Assembly (NCBI GenBank): GCA_021736305.1
Contig: JAIPGD010000006.1
Location: 1-45,545 of the forward strand
Length of the DNA stretch: 45,545 nucleotides
Direction: 5' to 3'
DNA from: Candidatus Izemoplasma sp.
GTDB lineage: Bacteria > Bacillota_I > Bacilli_A > Izemoplasmatales > Hujiaoplasmataceae
The notes below the pieces were generated by a model. That model was not told the DNA's origin and ran no database searches. It saw only the letters and a program-made list of their open reading frames with translations. Below are positions 36,485 through 44,300 of this stretch, in pieces; the stretch's first letter is position 1; every line of letters begins with the position of its first letter. The position numbers and the translations under genes are program-made.

Positions 36485-37036
36485 ATGTACTTAACTTTAT
36501 TTTGGACATTTTTTAAAATAGGCTTATTCACTTTTGGTGGCGGTTATGCAATGATACCGTTTATTCATTCTTATACGGTAACTAAATATAATTGGATATC
36601 AGAAAAAGAGTTTATGGATATTATCGCTATTTCTGAATCAACTCCAGGACCAATTGCAATTAACTCTGCGACATATATTGGACATAAAGTAAAGGGTATT
36701 AGAGGGAGTTTCTTTGCGACATTGGGCGTAATGCTTCCTTCGATAATAATTATTATTTTAATCGCTAGTTTTTTCATGCAATATAAAGAAAACATTCATG
36801 TTGAATATGCTTTTAAGGGAGTTAGAATAGGTGTATCAATATTAATAATTAACGCAGCTGTGAGAATGTTTAGAAAACTCGATAAAAATATATTATCATA
36901 TATTTTAATTTTTATTGGTTTCACTTTGTTATTATTTGATGTATTGTCAGTTATATACGTAATTATAATAGGTGCTTTAATTGGGATTCTTACTCAAATT
37001 TTAGCAAAACAAAGGGGTGAAGAAGATGTTTCTTAA
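36485..37036 (+). CDS. chrA: Chromate transporter family, N-type half
   Basis: The 183-residue membrane protein carries CHR-family motifs FTFGGGYAMIPFIHSY, ISEKEFMDIIAISESTPGPIAINSATYIG and GVMLPSIIIIILIASF. CHR proteins occur as single long ChrA or as pairs of short halves working together; here the second half follows with an 11-base overlap. Chromate or sulfate export is the family annotation, but the natural substrate is uncertain. About five to six helices are expected. Confidence 0.92.
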   Translation: MYLTLFWTFFKIGLFTFGGGYAMIPFIHSYTVTKYNWISEKEFMDIIAISESTPGPIAINSATYIGHKVKGIRGSFFATLGVMLPSIIIIILIASFFMQYKENIHVEYAFKGVRIGVSILIINAAVRMFRKLDKNILSYILIFIGFTLLLFDVLSVIYVIIIGALIGILTQILAKQRGEEDVS

Positions 37037-37598
37037 ACTCCTTGAACTCTTTGCAACTTTCTTTAAAATAGGAATATTCACCTTTGGTGGTGGATATGCG
37101 ATGATTCCACTAATTACTGAAGAGGTTTTAAACAAAGGTTGGATGTCAAAAGATCAGTTAATTGACTTTATAGCAATAGCTGAATCAACGCCAGGTGCAT
37201 TCGCTGTAAACATATCAACCTTTATCGGATATAACCAACAAAATATCTTGGGAGCCTTATTTGCTACAGTAGGAGTAGCATTACCATCTTTTATAATTAT
37301 AATAATAATCGCAAAGATTTTTCATCATTTTTCAGAGAACAAATATGTGATTGGATTTTTAAATGGTGCTAAACCAATAATTGTAGGGGTTATCTTTTCT
37401 GTAGGATTAGATTTTATTTTATCAAGCGTATTTGGAATAAAGGAAATTAACCTAATAAAAAATATAATTATTAACTGGAAGACAATATTTATTTTTGTTT
37501 TTGTATTTAGTCTTACAAGAATTAAAGAAAGAATTCATCCAATCTATATTGTGACTATATCAGGTATATTAGGTTATATACTGTTTGGAATTCTATAA
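37026..37598 (+). CDS. chrA: Chromate transporter family, second half
   Basis: The 190-residue partner repeats the motifs of the previous protein: FTFGGGYAMIPLITEEV, MSKDQLIDFIAIAESTPGAF, VNISTFIGYNQQN and VGVALPSFIIIIIIAKIF. The two are about equally long and clearly related, giving an inverted-topology heterodimer as in other short-chain CHR pairs. The ATG at 37026 follows AAAGGGG; the in-frame GTG at 37017 is part of that SD. Confidence 0.92.
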   Translation: MFLKLLELFATFFKIGIFTFGGGYAMIPLITEEVLNKGWMSKDQLIDFIAIAESTPGAFAVNISTFIGYNQQNILGALFATVGVALPSFIIIIIIAKIFHHFSENKYVIGFLNGAKPIIVGVIFSVGLDFILSSVFGIKEINLIKNIIINWKTIFIFVFVFSLTRIKERIHPIYIVTISGILGYILFGIL

Positions 37599-37602
37599 GT
37601 AT

Positions 37603-37631
37603 TTGGAATAAATATTTATTTGGTATATAAT
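37603..37631 (+). promoter_or_regulatory. Promoter of the YcxB-like gene
   Basis: TTGGAA (37603-37608) and TATAAT (37626-37631) are 17 bases apart. Confidence 0.65.
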
Positions 37632-37663
37632 AGTAGCACTTAATAAAAAAAAGGAGAAGAAGT

Positions 37664-38176
37664 ATGAATATAAGAAACACAACAATTTACAACAAAGATT
37701 TGATTATAAAATATAACAAATTTTATTTGCGTAATTATATGAAGAAAAATTTTATAATTATCGGAATAATTGCTATTGGATTTATAATATATATGCTTAT
37801 TGAAAATAGAATTGATTATGCATTACTGCTCTTGGGAATATTAGTTGTATATTATCTATTAACGTTACTAATGCAAAAATTTTCAATTAAAAGAATGTTA
37901 AACAAATCACCTTTAGTTGATAATCCAGTCACTCAAACATATGTTTTTATGGATGATAAGTTTGAGGTAGCAAATACTGGAAAAGCATATGAAGTCGACT
38001 ATAATGAAATAAAAAGCGCCAAATTAGGCAAAGATTTCTTTCTATTACAATCGAATCAAAGGAAATCTTACATAATAGATATGAATGGATTTGAAACTGA
38101 AGCAGATAAACTTAAGTTACATGAGTTTTTTATAACTAGATTTAATATGACTAGTAAATATTTGACAAAAAAGTAA
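37664..38176 (+). CDS. YcxB-like membrane protein
   Basis: The 170-residue product has a polar start, two adjacent transmembrane helices (about residues 30-47 and 52-70), and a C-terminal beta-rich domain (TYVFMDDKFEVANTGKAYEVDYNEIKSAKL then FFLLQSNQRKSYIIDM) typical of YcxB-like proteins. The function of the family is unknown. It stands alone between its promoter and a terminator. Confidence 0.8.
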   Translation: MNIRNTTIYNKDLIIKYNKFYLRNYMKKNFIIIGIIAIGFIIYMLIENRIDYALLLLGILVVYYLLTLLMQKFSIKRMLNKSPLVDNPVTQTYVFMDDKFEVANTGKAYEVDYNEIKSAKLGKDFFLLQSNQRKSYIIDMNGFETEADKLKLHEFFITRFNMTSKYLTKK

Positions 38177-38205
38177 TCCCTATACTTTTATAGGGATTTT
38201 ATTTT
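38175..38205 (+). terminator. Terminator after the YcxB-like gene
   Basis: AATCCCTATA (38175-38184) and TATAGGGATT (38189-38198) pair around a CTTT loop, followed by T-rich DNA. The stem begins within the stop codon. Confidence 0.88.
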
Positions 38206-38231
38206 ACTTTTTTAAAAAAACATTGTATAAT
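38203..38231 (+). promoter_or_regulatory. Promoter of the TetR-type regulator gene
   Basis: TTTACT (38203-38208) and TATAAT (38226-38231) are 17 bases apart. Transcription should start near 38238, inside the palindrome described next. Confidence 0.65.
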
Positions 38232-38260
38232 ATACTTATTAGTTTAGACTATAAAGTATA
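38231..38260. promoter_or_regulatory. 30-bp imperfect palindrome, candidate TetR-type operator
   Basis: Outer arms TATACTT and AAGTATA are perfect, and inner TAGT/GACTA positions are largely symmetric: 12 of 15 position pairs match. The element abuts the -10, spans the expected start site and ends at the SD (AAGGAG, 38261-38266) of a TetR-type gene, the expected place for an autoregulatory operator. Confidence 0.55.
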
Positions 38261-38275
38261 AAGGAGTTATTATAT

Positions 38276-39577
38276 ATGAAAAAGGATAAAACTCAGCTTC
38301 TAAGAGACAACGAAGCACTATTTCAAGAAACTTTAAATGAATTTAGTTCTAAACCTTTTGATTTAGCTTCTGTTAATGAAATAATTAAACGTTCTAAATT
38401 TAATAAAGGAAGTTTTTACTATCGCTTTAAAGATAAGCTTGAATTATATATAGCTTTAATGGATTATATTTTTGTTGAACAGATTGATTTGTTTAGACAA
38501 AATGGTCTTTCACTTAATAGTTTAAGTAATTTAAATGATATTCTTTATTCTATGTTTTCAAACTTAATTGACTTATATAATAAAGATGAACGTTATTTTA
38601 AAGTTGTTCAAAACTTATATACCGACAAATCCAATATTTTATTTATAGTTAATGATCATTCGATTGAATCTCTCTACAATAGATTTTTGATTAAATTAAA
38701 ATCTAATTCTCAATACAATCAAGAATTAGAAGAAGTTATTAAATCTCTTTATATAAATTTTCCAATCGAAAAAATAACTAATGATTCAATTAAATTAGAA
38801 TATATCCTCGATTTAATTAACCCTAATAAAAACGATGATTTAAAATCAAGTGATATTAAAGTAAATAGTAATCTTTCTGAGGAAATATTTTCAAAATGCA
38901 ATGATAAAATCAACTATTTTATTGGTGATTTTTCTAATATAGATATTTCTTTTAATACTTTCAATATTTATGAACAATTGAAATCTGTTAATACCTTACA
39001 CAATTCACTTAAATTTAAGAAAATCAATCCTTTTATCAGCACAGAATCTATGTTGAACAAGTATAAGAATAAACCTATCTTTAACTCTTTGGCTGTAGAA
39101 AAAATATTAGATAAAGAAAATTTTCGTTTAATTAACGAGGATGAATTACTAAGGAATATAACTTTTTTAGTCGTTTATGCTATAATTGATTTAAGTGAGT
39201 TTATCGTTTTTGATGATTTTGTTGAATTTTTAAGTAATCATCAATTATATGTTCTTTTTGATTTGATTTTACCTATTAATGGGAAACTTAGTAAAATAGT
39301 ATTTTTAGATCAATACTTATATTTAAATCTTAAAAGTATAAAAAAATATTATATTTTAAATTCTTTAGGCCAACTAGAACCCTTTAATCTTAATGATAAT
39401 TTTTATAACTCTGAGAAAATATATAACTTGAAATATGAAAAAAATGGTAAAATATATAATATTTACTTAGAAAACTTTGATCGCATAGTTGATATACATA
39501 ATGATTCTTCAACCCAAATAATTTATCTCAATACCATTAAAAAAATGAGTTATAAGCAGCTCATAGAAAGTAGGTAA
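38276..39577 (+). CDS. TetR-type regulator with long C-terminal, possibly ABC-ATPase-derived domain
   Basis: The 433-residue product starts with a clear TetR helix-turn-helix (about 14-64: FQETLNEFSSKPFDLASVNE, then NKGSFYYRFKDKLELYIALM). A helical TetR-like region follows to about 185. The last 240 residues are extra, about the length of an ABC ATPase. They show echoes of one: an INYFIGDFSN stretch (near 214-223) where Walker A would lie, SEFIVFDDFVEFL (near 308-320) like Walker B, and KKYYILNSLGQLEP like the late dri-iL-G motif. No GxxGxGK(S/T), LSGGQ or switch His is present, so ATP hydrolysis is unlikely. The next gene is an ABC-2 permease lacking its own ATPase. AAGGAG precedes the ATG. 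Confidence 0.75.
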   Translation: MKKDKTQLLRDNEALFQETLNEFSSKPFDLASVNEIIKRSKFNKGSFYYRFKDKLELYIALMDYIFVEQIDLFRQNGLSLNSLSNLNDILYSMFSNLIDLYNKDERYFKVVQNLYTDKSNILFIVNDHSIESLYNRFLIKLKSNSQYNQELEEVIKSLYINFPIEKITNDSIKLEYILDLINPNKNDDLKSSDIKVNSNLSEEIFSKCNDKINYFIGDFSNIDISFNTFNIYEQLKSVNTLHNSLKFKKINPFISTESMLNKYKNKPIFNSLAVEKILDKENFRLINEDELLRNITFLVVYAIIDLSEFIVFDDFVEFLSNHQLYVLFDLILPINGKLSKIVFLDQYLYLNLKSIKKYYILNSLGQLEPFNLNDNFYNSEKIYNLKYEKNGKIYNIYLENFDRIVDIHNDSSTQIIYLNTIKKMSYKQLIESR

Positions 39578-39580
39578 TAT

Positions 39581-40306
39581 ATGGAAAATATGTTTAATAC
39601 GATCAAAAATGACTTAGTAAACTACTATAAATATCACTTTATATCAATAATAGTAATTATTTCGCTTATTTTTAGTATGTTTATGGGTATAACTAATCTA
39701 TTTCCACCAATGATCTATATATATATTTCTGTATTTATTATGCCAGTTATTACTTTTTCTGTATCACTGCTTATTGAATCTCAACAAAATGAGGTTTTAC
39801 CTATTCTAATTGATAAAGAGAGTAATTCAGTTTTTTTTGGAATCGGAAAAATTATTAGCGCTACAATAATTCAGTTAATACCTTTTGTATTTTACAGTAT
39901 TGTATTATTTGTTGTACTTGAGTTTAGATTTAATATACTGTTATTTTTCTTGGTTTATTTACTTTCAATTATTATGCATATAATTATAGGTTTAGCGTTA
40001 TCGATTATTTCAAAATCTTCATATTCTCTTTCGTTATCTTACATCGTCTATTTATTAGTGTTTTCTATGATGCCTATCTTTTATAGTTATGGTTTTATTA
40101 ATCCGGATTTAAGTTTTGTTTTGATTATATCTCCCGCTTATTTGTCTGGTGTTCTGTTTGAAAGTGTTGTCAATGGTTATATTGTTTCATCAATTTGGTT
40201 AGTAGTTTTAGCCGTTTTATTACAATTACTATATATATCACTTATTTTCTTTTTTATTATCAAACCTTTTATATCCGAATATTTAAAAACCAATTATACT
40301 GATTAA
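39581..40306 (+). CDS. ABC-2 type permease-like membrane protein
   Basis: The 241-residue product has about six hydrophobic helices in the ABC-2 permease arrangement: a cytoplasmic NTIKNDLVNYYKYH start, a helix pair to about residue 65, a cytoplasmic loop (SQQNEVLPILIDKESNSV) like that following TM2 in ABC-2 permeases, then four more helices. It begins three bases after the TetR-type gene. No intact ATPase gene is adjacent, which is unusual. Substrate unknown. Confidence 0.78.
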   Translation: MENMFNTIKNDLVNYYKYHFISIIVIISLIFSMFMGITNLFPPMIYIYISVFIMPVITFSVSLLIESQQNEVLPILIDKESNSVFFGIGKIISATIIQLIPFVFYSIVLFVVLEFRFNILLFFLVYLLSIIMHIIIGLALSIISKSSYSLSLSYIVYLLVFSMMPIFYSYGFINPDLSFVLIISPAYLSGVLFESVVNGYIVSSIWLVVLAVLLQLLYISLIFFFIIKPFISEYLKTNYTD

Positions 40307-40321
40307 AATTATATAATTTAA

Positions 40322-40356
40322 AAAAGTAGATCCTAATATATATAGGGTCTACTTTT
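40322..40356. terminator. Bidirectional terminator between permease and protease genes
   Basis: A 14-bp stem (AAAAGTAGATCCTA with TAGGGTCTACTTTT, one G-U) has a seven-base loop and flanking A- and T-runs. It lies between converging genes. Confidence 0.85.
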
Positions 40357-40383
40357 ATAGCTTATATAAGAATAATAATTTTT

Positions 40384-41214
40384 TCAATCTAAAATCTCTT
40401 CACTTAACAAAAAGTTGTAAACAACAAAATTAGGAATTGCAAAAGAAACTGAAGCATCGTCTTCTAAACCCCAAGTATTTACACCAATTAAGTTACCATC
40501 AACATCAACTAAAGCACCACCGCTACTACCATTATAAATTTCTGCACTATGTTCTATTACTATATAATCAACATTTTCGATTTGTGTAACTCTTTTGAAT
40601 TTTCCAAAAGAAACATTATTAGCTAGGGTAAGTGGATTACCAATTGCAAAAACTAATTCATCATTTTTAAATCTATAATCTAGTCGACTTGTAATATTAA
40701 TTAGTTCCACTTCTTCACGATTATTTTTTAAGAACTTTAAAACAGCTAAATCAAGACTTTGATTGCTCGCAATTAATGTAGCACTTTGATATTCGGAGTC
40801 TTCAAAAGTTCTAATTTCATATGTGCTAACATGATCATCACTGTCTATAACATGATAATTTGTTATAGCATAATAATGGGTATCATCTTCTAAAAAGACA
40901 AAACCTGAACCATTTTTCGTTTCATAGGTGAACGCTTTTGATATTTTATTCGTTATAGAAACATTAGATCTAATGATATGTTCTTTTGTGAATATCAGAA
41001 TATCGTTATATGTATCAATATCTTCTAAGTCATAAGTAGGAGAGATATATATAGGTAAACGGTTATACTCATCGTAGGTGTAGAATTCTCCACTAAAAGT
41101 GCTTTGTGGTTGTTGTTCCCCAGTTAAAGGGATAAAATAAGAACAACTACCAAAAAGAAATATAAATAAAACGATAATATTTAAGAAAATTAATTTTTTA
41201 AATTTTTTAATCAT
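40384..41214 (-). CDS. Trypsin-like (S1C/DegP-type) serine protease lipoprotein
   Basis: The 276-residue product has a lipoprotein signal with Cys24 (LFLFGSC) and a chymotrypsin-fold protease domain with a full triad: H121 in AITNYHVID, D155 in NQSLDLAVLKF and S231 in IYNGSSGGALVD. There is no PDZ domain, so it is shorter than DegP/HtrA. It should be anchored on the outer membrane face. The ATG at 41214 has GGTGA upstream; in-frame TTG codons further up are rejected. It is divergent from the giant surface-protein gene, 175 bases away, and might process it (inference). Confidence 0.92.
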   Translation of the reverse strand: MIKKFKKLIFLNIIVLFIFLFGSCSYFIPLTGEQQPQSTFSGEFYTYDEYNRLPIYISPTYDLEDIDTYNDILIFTKEHIIRSNVSITNKISKAFTYETKNGSGFVFLEDDTHYYAITNYHVIDSDDHVSTYEIRTFEDSEYQSATLIASNQSLDLAVLKFLKNNREEVELINITSRLDYRFKNDELVFAIGNPLTLANNVSFGKFKRVTQIENVDYIVIEHSAEIYNGSSGGALVDVDGNLIGVNTWGLEDDASVSFAIPNFVVYNFLLSEEILD

Positions 41215-41301
41215 TTTTATCACCAACAATACATTAATTTAATCTCTTATTTTATTATATAATAAATATGAAAAAAATTATAGTATATAGTATTATGTAC
41301 T

Positions 41302-41329
41302 TTGATTTTAGATAAAAAAAAGATATAAT
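41302..41329 (+). promoter_or_regulatory. Promoter of the giant repeat protein gene
   Basis: TTGATT (41302-41307) and TATAAT (41324-41329) are 16 bases apart, giving a roughly 55-base leader. The rest of the divergent region 41215-41389 is A/T-rich, with no clear operator. Confidence 0.55.
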
Positions 41330-41389
41330 AAAAATAAGTATAAAAAAATAAAGATATCATCTTTTCTTTATATTTGTAGGAGGGCTATA

Positions 41390-44300
41390 ATGGGTCTAGA
41401 TAATATGGATTTTGCTTTATATCTAAATATTGCATTTTATTCTATGTTAGGTATAGGTATATTAGTTGGTTTTCTAAAAGGTTTTAGACGTTCTTTATAT
41501 ACCTTTATTATCACTATAATATTTATAGGGGTCTTTTTTCTAACTGTTAATTCTATTGTGGGCTATTTATACACAATGGAATTAGGTTTTTTAGGTGGCA
41601 TTTTAGGTAATGTCTCTCCTGATTTAAATAATGTCACTTCTTTAAAAGATGCAATTAGTATATTGCTAGCACAACAAGTTGAGGGATCACTAGATACTAC
41701 CTTATCTAACCCTGAGTTTTTAGCGTTTGTTGATTCTATAGGGATGTTTGTTTTAAAAATAGTATATACAATTCTGTATTTTACAGTTATTCAATTTATA
41801 TATCGCTTTATATTATTTATTATAAGTTTATTTATCTTCCGAAAAGGTAGAAGTAAAAATAAAAAAGGCAATAAAACTCGTTGGGCTGGTTCAATATTTG
41901 GTTTTATGACAGCTGCAGTTAATGTTTTTGTTTTTATTATTGTTATGAGTGGGATCATGAGTATTGCAGAGAGTTTAGTATCGCTGCAAACTACTGAATT
42001 AAACAACACAGTCGAAATAACTGAACCAAATAGAGAATCAATTTCTGATATAAATAACGCATCAAATTCGTTAATGATTGGTGAGTATCAACAATTAGCT
42101 GAAACAACAGATAGTGAATTAACTCAAGCAATTGAATCGCTTGAACAGATTATTGCTGATTATAATAATAATTTGATTATTAAATTGAGTAACTCGGTAA
42201 AAGTAGAAGATGAAATAACTAGCGAAGAACAAAGCCTTGGAATTATTCTTTTTGATGAAGTATTATCAATTAAATATAATGACACTAATATTGCTTTAAG
42301 AGAAGATTTAAGAACTTTTTCTGAAGTAGCTAGTATTTACTTAAATTCAGACTATTATGATTCAGGTGATTTAGCTGATTTAAGTAGTACTGAAATTAAT
42401 AATATTTTTACAACATTATCACAATCAAATTTATTAGTTTCTATTATTCCAATCGGAGTAGAAGTTGGAGCTGATTATTTTGATGTAGATGTAGAATTGG
42501 ATAAAGAAACTTTATATGAAGACATAATATGGCGTGATGAAATACAACAAATTGGTGCTGTAGCTTCAACTGGTTTTATGATCTTAGAGTCAGCTAATGC
42601 ATTTGATCCAGATATTGATTATAAAACTGTTAGTTTAGATGGAGAAGATGTCGAAGATTTATTTGATTCTTTATCAGAATCAAAACTAGTTGAGTATGGT
42701 GCTTATTTAGCAGTAGAACCATTATTAGAGCAAGCATCTTTAGAGATGCAATCAGTAATAACAATTCCCGAAGATATTGATTGGAAGGATGAATTTGTTG
42801 CTTTTGGAGATATCGCAAATGAGATTTTATCTTCAGGAATTACAATCGCTGATTTAGAATCAGGGGATGTACAACAAATTTTAACTTTATTCTCTGATGT
42901 TGATTTAACTGTATTGCTAAACTCTAAACTTACAACAAGAGCCTTAGTAAATATTTTGTCAGGTCAATCGGAATTAGAATTGAATATTGATTTTTTAGTT
43001 ATCCCAGATATGCCGTATGAAGACTGGGTAGATCAATATGATACTTTAGGTGAATTAGTATCTGAAGGAGAGTTAAGAAAAATACTATCGAGTATAAATA
43101 TTCTTGTAGATAGTGTTTCTGATATTGATTTTGATGATTTACAAATTAATGACTTAACTAATATTTCTTCTGATGATATCGATAATATTTTTGAATCTAG
43201 AGTCTTGGTAGCTTCAGTTACAGAAGCCATCAGAGGATTAAGCACTGACGAATTGAGTTTAATAATTCCTGACTCTGTCTTAGATGAAGACAACTATATA
43301 GAAAAACAAGAAGTTAAAAACTTATTTAACGCTATTACAATGGCCGCTGGACAATTGCCATGTGATGCAGATGATACTGAATGTGAAGAATTAGGATTTG
43401 ATATTGATAAAATTCTATCTTTAAGTGAAACAAATATTAATACTTTATTTGATTCAGAGATTCTATTCTCAACTGCTTCAAATATGATTATGGAATATGG
43501 GGAAGATCAATTAGTTATTCCTGAAGATACTAAAATTACAATTTCAGTAGAAGAAGCAGATTTAATAATTGTCAATAAAACAGAGATTAAAAATGCCTTC
43601 CTAGCTATATCTGTTTTAGGCTTATCAGATCTTAATAATATTAATGTTGATGCAAGTCTTTTAACAAATTTAGCTGAAGCAGATGTAGATGACCCTGTAA
43701 CACCTGAAGATGAAACTACTACTTTAGATACAACTAAATCAACAAAACTTTTTGCTTCAAAAATTTTACATGCGACGATATCAAAATTTTTACTTGATGA
43801 GACAGGCGAAAATGCAACAGTGATTGTTCCTATATTAGCTTCAGAGGATTATGAAGACACAACAACTGATTTAGTTTTAATTGAAGATACAGTTGGTGGA
43901 GTAGACTACATTTCTGAAGAAGAACTTACACAAATATTGGAAGCAGTTCTTATATTGCAGCTTAGTGATTTTACAGATTTAGATATTGCTCCAGAAGATT
44001 TAGTAGCTAATTCTGATGAATTATTAGATTCAGCAATCCTACATGCAACTATTACAGACCAACTTATTAAACAAATTGATGATGGTGCTGTTACTGTCCC
44101 TGATACAGATGTTGAAGGAAATTCAATTTTCACTACAACTGCTGAAAATGATGAATATATAATAAAAGATGAATTAAGTGCAATTTTCAATGCTTTAGAT
44201 TTATTGGATATAACTGATTTTAACTCTATTTCATTGGATTCAATTTCATTAGATACAATTATCGCTAATGATGATGCCCTACTTGATTCTGCTATTTTAC

